Shown here one piece after another: positions 1 to 6,979 of a stretch of 18,414 nucleotides of DNA. The stretch is from DASXTB01 sp036505615 (GTDB lineage: Bacteria; Acidobacteriota; UBA6911; JACQSX01). Position 1 is the stretch's first letter; every line of letters starts with the position of its first letter. The translations under genes were made by a program, and so were the position numbers. The notes beneath the pieces were generated by a model. The model made no database searches and was not told the DNA's origin. It worked only from the letters and a program-made list of their open reading frames with translations. The stretch spans positions 1 to 18,414 of the forward strand of contig DASXTB010000312.1 of NCBI GenBank assembly GCA_036505615.1, in the 5' to 3' direction.

Positions 1-7
1 CTGCAGC

Positions 8-29
8 GGGCGACCACACAGGGTCGCCC
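8..29. repeat. short GC-rich hairpin repeat
   Basis: GGGCGACC at 8-15 and GGTCGCCC at 22-29 form a perfect 8-bp stem around the 6-base loop ACACAG. The sequence resembles the short palindromic intergenic repeats scattered through many bacterial genomes; that family link is from memory and cannot be checked here. Nothing else stands out in 1-252 except a second hairpin at 169-191 (GCGCC/GGCGC with a CGTC/GACG extension), which lies beyond the 3' end of the vapBC transcript and could help end it, although no T-run follows. Confidence 0.5.
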
Positions 30-252
30 CTACAGATTGAATCAATTTCTCTTCTCAGCTCCCCCGGAAGGGCGCTGTGCGGCAATGTAAATATCTGCAC
101 AACACGGATCTGATATGGGAAACCCAAACCAGGGGTTCGCAAAAAGCGCTCACGCCTGGCTAAGCTCTCGTCGCGCCTCCGGCGCTTGACGTTTGCAGGA
201 GTTATCCAGCCCACTGCGACGAGTCTTTCCAGCAACCTTCCTTCGTTGACCT

Positions 253-627
253 TCAAGAGGGCAAAAGCACGGCTACATCTACCTTCTTAAAGTCCGAATC
301 AGTTGTTAGGATTGGACAATTCTCGGCTGCAGCCAGAGCATAGGCGAAGCAATCGCCCAAGTTGAGAGGATATTTGAGGCGCGCTTCAGCCGCTAAGCGC
401 GCATGGACCACCGTGGGAGCGATGAATCGAATCCCACTTTCTACCAGTTTGTTCTCGAGGTCCCTGTAAAGTCGCGGCTGTCGATCTCGGACACGGATCA
501 AGGCCTCTGCCAGATTGACAGTACTCATCCGCAGCTCTCTGGAATGTTTGGTTAGCATTTCGGCAGCCCACCTGCCGTGTTTCTCGTTAAAGAATACGGC
601 CAAAACAATGGAAGTGTCGACGACCAC
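253..627 (-). CDS. vapC: PIN-domain toxin, VapC family ribonuclease
   Basis: This 124-residue protein has the length and layout of a VapC PIN-domain RNase, a Mg-dependent endonuclease that cleaves specific RNAs (often tRNA or rRNA) when its antitoxin is lost. The acidic active site is visible: D4 in MVVDTS, E41 in VNLAEAL, D92 in LGDCFAYALA, and D110/D112 in TTDSDF. The start is GTG at 627. It sits 3 bases after the vapB stop codon, with a strong GGAGG ribosome-binding site inside the end of vapB, so the pair should be translated together. The C-terminus is short but complete. The family assignment is firm; the RNA target cannot be read from sequence. Confidence 0.9.
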   Translation of the reverse strand: MVVDTSIVLAVFFNEKHGRWAAEMLTKHSRELRMSTVNLAEALIRVRDRQPRLYRDLENKLVESGIRFIAPTVVHARLAAEARLKYPLNLGDCFAYALAAAENCPILTTDSDFKKVDVAVLLPS

Positions 628-630
628 GAA

Positions 631-867
631 CTACCTCCACAAATCGTCGTCGCTGCGAAACTTCGGTTTGGGATTTACTGTCGCCTGTTTCGCCAAGCCG
701 AGCCATTCTGTGAAATCTGTCGAGCGACTCTTCTGCAGTTCTTGCTGGAGGGTCTCGTCGATTGCAGTCCGAATCGCCTCCGATTTTGTTTTGAACCCGC
801 GGACTCTCATCAAGCGTTTTAGCTTCTCCGCAAATTCATCATCTATATGCAGGTTAATCTGGCTCAT
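631..867 (-). CDS. vapB: VapB-type antitoxin (ribbon-helix-helix)
   Basis: The 78-residue protein begins MSQINLHIDDEF. It has an N-terminal beta strand and two helices typical of ribbon-helix-helix antitoxins (about residues 1-45, with TKSEAIRTAIDE as the second helix). The charged C-terminal tail ends FRSDDDLW, the kind of segment that inserts into the toxin groove. An in-frame ATG upstream at 969 is unlikely, because the 34 extra residues look like translated promoter and intergenic DNA. VapB should neutralise VapC and autorepress the operon. No Shine-Dalgarno motif precedes ATG 867, and a palindrome overlaps it, so the mRNA may be leaderless. It is immediately followed by vapC. Confidence 0.88.
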   Translation of the reverse strand: MSQINLHIDDEFAEKLKRLMRVRGFKTKSEAIRTAIDETLQQELQKSRSTDFTEWLGLAKQATVNPKPKFRSDDDLWR

Positions 868-890
868 GTACAGAATATATACATAAAACC
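867..890 (-). promoter_or_regulatory. probable vapBC promoter/operator palindrome
   Basis: The imperfect palindrome TGTACAGAATATATACA (867-883) overlaps the vapB start codon. Read on the minus strand it contains TATATT, a good -10 box, ending 6 bases before ATG, which would place the transcription start at or next to the start codon. VapB-type proteins normally bind such palindromes over their own promoter, so this is the likely autoregulatory site. The -35 region is not clear. The role is inferred. Confidence 0.45.
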
Positions 891-898
891 GAAAACAT

Positions 899-1066
899 TC
901 AACCCCTAAATTTAAAGAAACTCCCGTCAGTAAGCTTGCCTGTGACGACGTGTGTGAACGTGATGCCATAGCCGTTCAACGTTTCGCTTGATGGTGACGT
1001 CTGCGCCAGCAGTGTCGCCGATACTACTAAACTCAGAATTGCAAGTGGACAACTATATCGCTTCAT
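899..1066 (-). CDS. small putative secreted peptide
   Basis: A 55-residue ORF starts MKRYSCPLAILSLVV. A basic start, a hydrophobic core and a plausible cleavage site after the ...TLLAQ region give a convincing signal peptide of about 20 residues. The mature part is only about 33 residues (SSETLNGYGITFTHVVTG onward) and ends FKFRG. The ATG at 1066 is preceded by a good purine-rich site (AAAGGAACAGGAA), which is why it is preferred over the longer ORF starting at 1132. It ends 31 bases before vapB. It could be a true small exported peptide or the 5' remnant of a longer exported protein cut off by arrival of vapBC. The family is not recognised. Confidence 0.42.
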   Translation of the reverse strand: MKRYSCPLAILSLVVSATLLAQTSPSSETLNGYGITFTHVVTGKLTDGSFFKFRG

Positions 1067-1196
1067 TTCCTGTTCCTTTAGCTCACATAAGGATGCTTCG
1101 ATCCTTAGAAAGTGGCCAACAGCTAAGCGCACAGACTACCATGTGCGCGTCTGCAATAATCTGCTATCCTTCCCAGTCTCACCGGCCATTTTAGAA

Positions 1197-2600
1197 ATGC
1201 GTGACTCGTTTCGCTTGGTCATTTTGGGCGCTGTCTTCTTTCTCGCCAACTGTGCCATTTGGTTGTTCGCCGCAGGAATCCGGCACCCCTGGCTGTTTGC
1301 AGTTTGCTGCCTGACTGGGTTTGGCACGATGCTCCTGGCGCGCGTCTGCGCTCAGACCGAGCGGAGGTCTGTCGTCCTTTTCGTGTTTTCGGTTGCCGTC
1401 GGCTCCCGGATGGTCGCTTTTGCCGCGCCTCCGCTGCTGTCCGACGACCTGCATCGATATCTCTGGGATGGAAAACTCGTTGCCTCGGGAATAAATCCCT
1501 ATGATTACAGGCCTCTCGATCCGGCGCTGCAGCACCTTCAGGACGAGCATTTCAATCGGCTGAATTCGCGGCACTGGTACTCGGTCTATCCGCCGCTGAT
1601 GCAGGTTCTGTTTGGAATTTCCTGGAAGGTTTTCGGAGATTCGCTGTTGGGTTGGAAGCTGATCGCAATGGCCGCCGACATAATCTCACTGCTGCTGCTG
1701 TGGAAGCTGCTTTGGGAGTGGAATTGCCCGCGGGCCACGTTTCTTTATTACGCCTGGAACCCGCTGGTCATTTGGGAGGCAGTAGGGAACGGACACTCCG
1801 AAGTGGTCGCGGTTTGCTTCATGCTCCTGGCACTTGTGGCATGGCGCCGGCATCGGGCGATTTCGGGGGCGTGCTGGGGATTGTCGATTTTGGCCAAGCT
1901 TCTACCGGCGTTGGGATTGGTGTGGATTTTTACCAGAAGCCGAAGAGCCGGCTGGATGGCCGTGATGACATCACTTGCAGGCATACTATTAGCCCTTCGA
2001 CCGCGAAACTTCTGGCATTTTTTTGAGAGTCTCACGCTTTACCCTAAATTCTTTGCCTTTAACTCCCTGCTGTATCGAATCGCGCTGCAGATTTCTCGCG
2101 CTTTGGGATTCTACTGGGACAACAAAATCGGCTTTGGGATGTTGGCCTTGTTCCTGGCATCATTTCTTGTAATTAACTGGCGAACTGTGACCGCTTATCG
2201 GAGAACTTCTGGAGAAATTCCGAGCCGCGCCCCTAAGGAGGCATCTCTGCTTGATCGCTATTCCGATATTTCACCGCTTCAGTTTGTTCGCTTCTTGCAA
2301 TTCGTATTTACTTTCTATTGGATCCTTTCCCCCGTGGGGCACCCCTGGTATTTTTTGATGCTGGCCTGGACGATGGCGCCGATTCCGAAAGCCTCCTTGC
2401 TGTGGTTGAGTGCCGCGCTTCCCTTCAGTTACTCGGCCTATCGCGGTTCCCCGCCGCGAGATTTGACAGTGGTTCTCTGCCTTGAATATATTCCCTTTGT
2501 GTTGCTTTGGCTGTGGGAACTCCGGAAGGGGGAATGGCGAATTGCGAATGACGAATTTCGAACGGAAGAACTTACAGCTCAGCCATCTGAGACCTGTTGA
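1197..2600 (+). CDS. GT-C type polyprenyl-phosphate glycosyltransferase (mannosyltransferase-like)
   Basis: This integral membrane protein of 467 residues (485 if the GTG at 1143 is used) has around ten hydrophobic segments. The first extracytoplasmic loop carries LLSDDLHRYLWDGKLVASGI (about residues 81-100), followed by NPYDYRP. The acidic pair plus HRYLWDG and GINPY is typical of GT-C mannosyltransferases of the GT87/MptB-like group, which use a polyprenyl-phosphate sugar and act on the outer face of the inner membrane. The acceptor is unknown; cell-envelope glycan or lipid is likely. ATG 1197 is chosen because the hydrophobic N-terminus begins right after it, but no strong ribosome-binding site is visible. 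The last ~20 residues (WRIANDEFRTEEL region) are translated intergenic word repeat, so the ancestral C-terminus probably ended near WLWELRKG. Confidence 0.78.
   Translation: MRDSFRLVILGAVFFLANCAIWLFAAGIRHPWLFAVCCLTGFGTMLLARVCAQTERRSVVLFVFSVAVGSRMVAFAAPPLLSDDLHRYLWDGKLVASGINPYDYRPLDPALQHLQDEHFNRLNSRHWYSVYPPLMQVLFGISWKVFGDSLLGWKLIAMAADIISLLLLWKLLWEWNCPRATFLYYAWNPLVIWEAVGNGHSEVVAVCFMLLALVAWRRHRAISGACWGLSILAKLLPALGLVWIFTRSRRAGWMAVMTSLAGILLALRPRNFWHFFESLTLYPKFFAFNSLLYRIALQISRALGFYWDNKIGFGMLALFLASFLVINWRTVTAYRRTSGEIPSRAPKEASLLDRYSDISPLQFVRFLQFVFTFYWILSPVGHPWYFLMLAWTMAPIPKASLLWLSAALPFSYSAYRGSPPRDLTVVLCLEYIPFVLLWLWELRKGEWRIANDEFRTEELTAQPSETC
2537..2562 (+). repeat. word repeat (GAATGACGAATTTCGAA family) inside the glycosyltransferase 3' end
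   Basis: The 17-mer GAATGACGAATTTCGAA at 2546-2562 recurs exactly, in reverse complement, at 5219-5235 within the inverted-repeat element between the ompH-like gene and moaC. Here it is translated as the tail of the glycosyltransferase. Confidence 0.6.
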
Positions 2601-2685
2601 CCTGTGGATCTGATGGCCTGCGATCTTCTACTTGCGCCTTCGCGCCTTTGCGTTGAGTCTTTTACTGAGGATTCGAAATTTGTAA
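2601..2685 (+). other. short intergenic gap with a CGCCTTCGCGCCTTTGCG repeat
   Basis: The stretch holds TTGCGCCTTCGCGCCTTTGC (2632-2651), a purine/pyrimidine-patterned word that looks like another dispersed intergenic repeat. No terminator or promoter is clear. The weak GAGG at 2667-2670 lies about 15 bases before the sppA ATG. Confidence 0.35.
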
Positions 2686-4278
2686 ATGGCTAGGAAAAAA
2701 CGCTTCCTCTACATTGAGCTGAAAGAGGCTTTTACTGAGGCGGTCCCCGAATACTCGTTGTTCGCTCCCAGACGCAAAGCCCACTTTAAGCATTTGCTGG
2801 ATGCGATCGATTATGCAGCGGGCCACCGAAAAATTGCCGCCATACTGCTAGTGCTGCGGGAGCCCAATCTGGGCTGGGCCCAGATTGAAGAGTTGGTTCA
2901 CGCACTGGACGACTTTCGCCACCGTGGCAAGCAGGTAGTTGTCTTTATGGAGAGCGGGGGAAACAAGGAATACTTCCTGGCATGCGCAGGTGATTCTATT
3001 TATCTCGCGCCGTCTGGAAATCTAAATCTGGTCGGATTGCGGGCTGAGTTGATTTTTTTCAAGAATGCCCTGCATTGGTTGGGAATCCAGCCTGAACTCA
3101 CTCATGTGGGAAAATACAAATCCGCTGGAGACATCTTTACTCATGAAGGCATCTCCGAGGCCCAGCAGGAACAGATCCAGACTCTAATTGAGGACCTTCA
3201 GCAGCAGTTGGGCGAACGAGTCAGTGCCTGCCGGCGTAAAACCAAGGAGCAGGTTGCTGCGGCGCTTGACGAGGGGCCTTATTCCGCGCGGGAAGCCAAG
3301 GAACGAGGACTGGTAGACGACTTGCTGTTTGAAGACCAGGTCATTAGCCGGCTCGAAAGCCAGAAGCTCGTCAAGCAAGAGCTGGAGCGCACCCGGGTGG
3401 GTGAAGGTTTTTGGAAAAGGCTGCTCACTTACCGGCGAACACAAGTAGCCCTGATTGTGGCGGAGGGAATGATCGCAAGTGGCAAAAGCCGGCGTACCGG
3501 CACTCCGCGCATGATATGTGGCTCCGAAACCATGGCCCGACTTTTGGCTGATGCGCGCAGGCGGAAGCGGGTGCGCGGAGTAGTACTGCGTGTCAATAGC
3601 CCAGGCGGATCGGGCTTGGCTTCCGATATTATCTGGCGCGAGGTGCAACTGACGGCGGAAAAAAAACCGGTGGTCGTCTCCATGGGTGATATGGCTGCGT
3701 CTGGTGGATATTACATAGCCACTGCCGGAGCCAAGATCCTTGCCCAGCGCGCCACGGTCACCGGATCGATAGGGGTGATTGGCGGAAAGTTCGTAATCCG
3801 AGACCTGCTGGAGAAATTGAAAGTCCGGATGGATTCAATTTCCGGGGCGGTTCATGCGGGCTTTTACTCGGCGCTTGAGCCTTTTACTGCAGCAGAGCGC
3901 GAGACGATGCGCCGCCACCTGCAGGAGTTTTACCGAGTGCATTTCGTCACCAAGGTCGCCAGGAGCCGCCACCGGGACGAGAACGAAATTCTGAAAGTAG
4001 CCCAGGGGCGCGTATGGAGCGGAGAAAGGGCTCAACAACATGGGCTGGTGGACAGGATCGGCGGCATCCGCGAGGCGATCGAAGAAGTACGAAATCTCTC
4101 CCGTCTTCCGCCGGAGCGTCGCCTCCGGGTCGTGGTCTTTGCCAGGAAACCATCGTTTTGGGAGATGCTGGTCCCGGGTTTTGGTTCGGCAGCATTGTGG
4201 GACTCGCTGGGGGATCTGCTCCGTATTCTGTGCGAAGAAGTGTTAGCGTTAGCTCCCTTTGAGATTCGTATTAAATAA
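2686..4278 (+). CDS. sppA: signal peptide peptidase SppA, double-domain (67K) type
   Basis: This 530-residue serine protease of the ClpP/crotonase fold degrades cleaved signal peptides at the membrane. It has the two tandem SppA domains of the E. coli-type enzyme. The N-terminal domain supplies the catalytic lysine in GKYKSAGD (K145). The C-terminal domain supplies the nucleophile in MGDMAASGGYYIA (S339), followed by ATVTGSIGVIGG. NSPGG at 304-308 is the usual oxyanion-side motif. The start is fixed by a stop codon immediately upstream of ATG 2686. Unlike E. coli SppA there is no N-terminal membrane anchor: the protein opens with a charged strand (MARKKRFLYIELKEAF). It may be peripheral or cytoplasmic-facing, or anchored by amphipathic segments. 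An ompH-like gene follows 16 bases downstream, suggesting an envelope quality-control operon. Confidence 0.92.
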   Translation: MARKKRFLYIELKEAFTEAVPEYSLFAPRRKAHFKHLLDAIDYAAGHRKIAAILLVLREPNLGWAQIEELVHALDDFRHRGKQVVVFMESGGNKEYFLACAGDSIYLAPSGNLNLVGLRAELIFFKNALHWLGIQPELTHVGKYKSAGDIFTHEGISEAQQEQIQTLIEDLQQQLGERVSACRRKTKEQVAAALDEGPYSAREAKERGLVDDLLFEDQVISRLESQKLVKQELERTRVGEGFWKRLLTYRRTQVALIVAEGMIASGKSRRTGTPRMICGSETMARLLADARRRKRVRGVVLRVNSPGGSGLASDIIWREVQLTAEKKPVVVSMGDMAASGGYYIATAGAKILAQRATVTGSIGVIGGKFVIRDLLEKLKVRMDSISGAVHAGFYSALEPFTAAERETMRRHLQEFYRVHFVTKVARSRHRDENEILKVAQGRVWSGERAQQHGLVDRIGGIREAIEEVRNLSRLPPERRLRVVVFARKPSFWEMLVPGFGSAALWDSLGDLLRILCEEVLALAPFEIRIK

Positions 4279-4294
4279 AAGAAGGAACGAGCAT

Positions 4295-4858
4295 ATGAGA
4301 AGAATATTTTTGATGGCAGTTTTCGTGTCGGGAATTTTCCATGGCGTGTCGCTGGCTCAGCAACCGGCTGCCAAACCGGCGCCCACAAAAGTAGGAGCGG
4401 TCGATATTGCCCGGGCGCTGGGAGACACCGCGGAGGGGCAGCGCGAGTTTGCCAACGTCCAGAACTGGGTAAACGCGCAACAGGACGCGCTCAAGAGGGA
4501 GGAAACGGAATACAACGCTCTCCGCAACAGGTACATGCAGGATCAGCTCAAAATGTCTGCAGAGGCGCGAGCCGATACGGAGCGCCAGCTTCAGGATCGG
4601 GAAACGCGATTGCGGCGCAAGCAGGAAGATCTCAATCAGGAATTGGGATTGCGGCGTCAAGCTATCGTCAACCGTCTGGGAACCAAGCTTCAGGGAGTGA
4701 TTCAGCAATACGCGCTGGACAACAACTATCTTATGATCCTAATCGCTCAAGATGGGCTCCTGGCCTACCTTGCTCCCGGTGCGGACCTGACAGGGCAACT
4801 GGTAAAGCTTTATGACGCCAAGTATCCCATCGCCGCCAGCGCGCCGAAAAAGCCGTAA
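4295..4858 (+). CDS. OmpH/Skp-family periplasmic chaperone
   Basis: The 187-residue exported protein has a signal peptide (MRRIFLMAVFVSGIFHGVSLA, cleavage near residues 21-22) and a short Pro/Ala-rich linker. It starts the Skp-like domain with KVGAVDIARALGD and has a long charged coiled coil at about residues 45-130. The C-terminal return segment (NNYLMILIAQDGLLAYLAPGADLT) matches the family's closing strands. Skp/OmpH proteins trimerise through such tentacles and hold unfolded outer-membrane proteins. ATG 4295 is preferred over an upstream TTG because of the AAGGA site at 4282-4286, 8 bases away, and because the signal peptide starts there. Its stop codon directly abuts the left arm of the 4859-5241 inverted-repeat element. 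Confidence 0.87.
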   Translation: MRRIFLMAVFVSGIFHGVSLAQQPAAKPAPTKVGAVDIARALGDTAEGQREFANVQNWVNAQQDALKREETEYNALRNRYMQDQLKMSAEARADTERQLQDRETRLRRKQEDLNQELGLRRQAIVNRLGTKLQGVIQQYALDNNYLMILIAQDGLLAYLAPGADLTGQLVKLYDAKYPIAASAPKKP

Positions 4859-5077
4859 AATTTCGAATGTCGAATTTCGAATGTCGAATGACAGCTTAGC
4901 GATGAAATCTGCCCTTGATTTTCCCCTGCAGGCTGAACGATAGTTTGCACCCACAGATGATGCGCATTCGATTAATTGCTTGCCAATAACCCAGTATTCA
5001 CGCCTGTTTGGCATCCGTGAGCAAAATCTTATTACCTCCAAAGCAAATCTCTTCGTCCGGTCCTTTAGATCCTTCAT
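4739..5077 (-). pseudogene. four-helix-bundle protein (23S rRNA IVS / S23 family), 3'-truncated
   Basis: Residues 1-62 (MKDLKDRTKRFALEVIRFCS to KSRADFIAKL) match the first half of the four-helix-bundle family often called S23 or intervening-sequence protein. The conserved QLIECASSVGANYRSA and SRADFIAKL motifs are present. A full-length member is about 115-125 residues, with two more helices after ADFIAKL. Here coding similarity stops at base 4892, exactly where the left inverted-repeat arm begins. The frame then reads through repeat (SFDIRNSTFEIL) and antisense of the ompH-like gene to a stop at 4739. A good GGAGAAGG site precedes ATG 5077. I see the truncation directly; that the protein is non-functional is inference. 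Two helices might still dimerise, so a working half-size protein cannot be excluded. Confidence 0.75.
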
Positions 5078-5241
5078 TTACCTTCTCCGCTCTCGTTAAG
5101 AAATTGATTTAACCTTCCCTAGGTTACTAAACTGGGTTAGTCGGATTTTTGCGAATAAAAATATGCAAATTTAGGGGAGTTCGAGCGTAGGCCTAGTTCA
5201 CTTGACCGTCATTCGTCATTCGAAATTCGTCATTCGAAATT
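4859..5241. repeat. inverted-repeat element carrying the truncated four-helix-bundle gene
   Basis: The arms at 4859-4892 and 5208-5241 are reverse complements at 32 of 34 positions. Each is built from the words TCGAATG, CGAATTTCGAA and CGAATGAC. The left arm starts directly after the ompH-like stop codon (4856-4858) and the right arm overlaps the moaC stop codon (5240-5242), so the element fills the gap between two convergent genes exactly. Inside are the four-helix-bundle fragment and an AT-rich stretch (5095-5170) that probably holds its promoter. No transposase is present. Confidence 0.72.
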
Positions 5242-5692
5242 ACAGGTCTTCCTTCTTCTTCTCCATAAGCCAGATCGGACCGATCACTATCTTTTTATCC
5301 ACTGCCTTGCACATGTCATAGAGTGTCAGCGCGGCGACGCAGACGGCCGTCAAAGCTTCCATCTCAGCACCTGTAGGCCCAATGCATTTGACATGTGACT
5401 GGATTTCGACCCCCTCATCGGTTATCGAGAGATTCACGTCTATTTGCGTCAACGCCAGCGTGTGGCAAAGCGGTATCAATTCGCTTGTCTTCTTGGCTCC
5501 TTGAATGGCGGCAATTCGCACCACTTCGAATGGATCACCCTTGGGCAATATCCCTTCGCGCAGCTTGCTCAGAGTGTCCTGCGAGAGGCGGACTTTTCCC
5601 AGGGCGCTGGCGGTTCTCTTTTGGTCGGGTTTGTGGGAGATATCGACCATGTGGGACTTTCCTCGCGCGTCGAAATGAGAAAATTCACTCAT
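5240..5692 (-). CDS. moaC: cyclic pyranopterin monophosphate synthase MoaC
   Basis: MoaC converts the MoaA product (3',8-cyclo-7,8-dihydro-GTP) to cyclic pyranopterin monophosphate in molybdenum-cofactor synthesis. The 150-residue protein shows the full family pattern: SHMVDISHK near the N-terminus, LPKGD with catalytic K51, AKKTSELIPLCHTL (about 67-79), and GAEMEALTAVCVAAL leading to YDMCKAVDK with the second catalytic lysine K129. The hexamer-forming ferredoxin-like fold is expected in the cytoplasm. ATG 5692 overlaps the moeA stop as ATGA, so it is translationally coupled to moeA; longer in-frame starts would lie inside moeA. The TAA stop lies in the right arm of the 4859-5241 element. No moaA, moaD or moaE is in the window. 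Confidence 0.95.
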   Translation of the reverse strand: MSEFSHFDARGKSHMVDISHKPDQKRTASALGKVRLSQDTLSKLREGILPKGDPFEVVRIAAIQGAKKTSELIPLCHTLALTQIDVNLSITDEGVEIQSHVKCIGPTGAEMEALTAVCVAALTLYDMCKAVDKKIVIGPIWLMEKKKEDL

Positions 5693-6897
5693 GAAGTGAC
5701 CCTTTCCAAATAGTCGCTCAGCAGAAGTACCCGGACCTCTGCTCCTGAGCGAAAATCTGATTCTGCGGGAAGGACAGCAAGACTGTCGGCGGCGGAAAAG
5801 CGAAAGATATCCGCCGAGCCTCGAGTCTTTAGTATTTCTGTCTCCCAATGCCGCCCGTTCCACCGAGTGCGAGCCGGCCCGTAATAGTCTCGCGGCCCTC
5901 GATTGGAAAAGCTGCCGCTAAACAGGGCGGTAATCTCCGCCAGCGAGCCCTTCTTTCCCATGAGATGAGCCAGGACGGGCCTTACAAAAACCTCAAATGC
6001 GACAAAACTGGAAACCGGATTTCCTGGCAGTCCGAAGAATAGATTGTTGCCGCGAGTCGCGAATGTCAGCGGCTTTCCTGGTTTGATTGCGACTCGATCG
6101 AAGTGAATTGTGGCACCTATCTCCTTCAATATGCCGGCCACCAGATCGTACTTCCCCATCGAGACGCCGCCAGTAGCAATCGAAATTTCATGACTGGCAG
6201 CTTGCTCCAACTTCGGTCGAAGCAACTCCTCGCGATCCGGCGCCACACCAAGGTACGCCGGTTCAATGCCACAGGAGCGGATTTGCGCCATCAGCGAGTA
6301 AGCGTTGGAATTTCGAATTTGATCCGGCCCGGGACGCATCGCCACATCCACCAACTCGTCCCCTGTTACCAGCAGTGCCACTCGTCGAGGACGAAAGACA
6401 GTAACGGCGGCAGCGCCAAAGGAGGCCAGTACGGCCAGCACCGACGATCCGATATAACGGCCTGCCTCCAGTTTGTCGCCGGCGCCAACCTCGCTGCCGG
6501 CGGATGCGATGTTTTTTCCCGTTTCTACGGGCTCCAGGATCACTACCTGATTGGCGCTGTCCCGGGTCTTTTCAACCATCTGCACACAGTCGGCGCCCTG
6601 AGGCACACGAGCGCCCGTCATTATGCGCACAGCCTCACCCGGTCCGACGATCCCGCCAAAACCGCGGCCTGCGCCGGATTCTCCAATCACCCGCAAGGAA
6701 GCATTGGGAGTGGAGACATCTGCCGCCCGAAAAGCATAGCCGTCCATAGTGGCCCGATCAAAGGGCGGCATTAAGATATCGGAATAGAGGTCCTTGGCCA
6801 AAACAGATCCGAGTGCCTTTTCCAGAGGCACAGCGCAGCACTCCGGTGCGGGACTGTAGGCCTTGACTATCTGCAAGGCCTGCGATACTGAAATCAT
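5689..6897 (-). CDS. moeA: molybdopterin molybdenumtransferase MoeA
   Basis: MoeA inserts molybdate into adenylylated molybdopterin, the last step of Mo-cofactor assembly. The 402-residue protein has the expected domains: the N-terminal DRATMDGYAF motif (D52), the EPVETGKNIASAGSEVGAGD segment, LLVTGDELV (D180, E181) opening the MogA-like domain, TGGVSMGKYD (D251), FFGLPGNPVS near residue 290, and a C-terminal beta-barrel domain. ATG 6897 is chosen because MISVSQALQIV is the normal start of the family and the upstream reading frame is unlike protein. No clear ribosome-binding site precedes it. It is first in a moeA-moaC operon and divergent from the TPR gene across 82 bases (6898-6979) that must hold both promoters. 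Confidence 0.94.
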   Translation of the reverse strand: MISVSQALQIVKAYSPAPECCAVPLEKALGSVLAKDLYSDILMPPFDRATMDGYAFRAADVSTPNASLRVIGESGAGRGFGGIVGPGEAVRIMTGARVPQGADCVQMVEKTRDSANQVVILEPVETGKNIASAGSEVGAGDKLEAGRYIGSSVLAVLASFGAAAVTVFRPRRVALLVTGDELVDVAMRPGPDQIRNSNAYSLMAQIRSCGIEPAYLGVAPDREELLRPKLEQAASHEISIATGGVSMGKYDLVAGILKEIGATIHFDRVAIKPGKPLTFATRGNNLFFGLPGNPVSSFVAFEVFVRPVLAHLMGKKGSLAEITALFSGSFSNRGPRDYYGPARTRWNGRHWETEILKTRGSADIFRFSAADSLAVLPAESDFRSGAEVRVLLLSDYLERVTS

Positions 6898-6979
6898 GGA
6901 ATTGGGCGCAAGAATACCAAGAGTCAGCGAATTCAGGAAATAATATGTTATTTTGGATTGGTGAAATCTAGCTGGGATT

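Noticed and set aside
515..886. Plus-strand frames over vapBC
   Set aside because: They are shadows of the vapB and vapC coding sequences, which have clear motifs and translation signals on the minus strand.
2659..2740. Identical 12-mer CTTTTACTGAGG at 2659-2670 and 2729-2740, around the sppA start
   Set aside because: The second copy is inside conserved-looking coding sequence and no flanking similarity supports a duplication; probably chance.
4739..4891. C-terminal 50 residues of the four-helix-bundle frame as genuine protein
   Set aside because: Residues 63-74 are repeat-arm translation and the rest is antisense of the ompH-like gene, so they are read-through after truncation.
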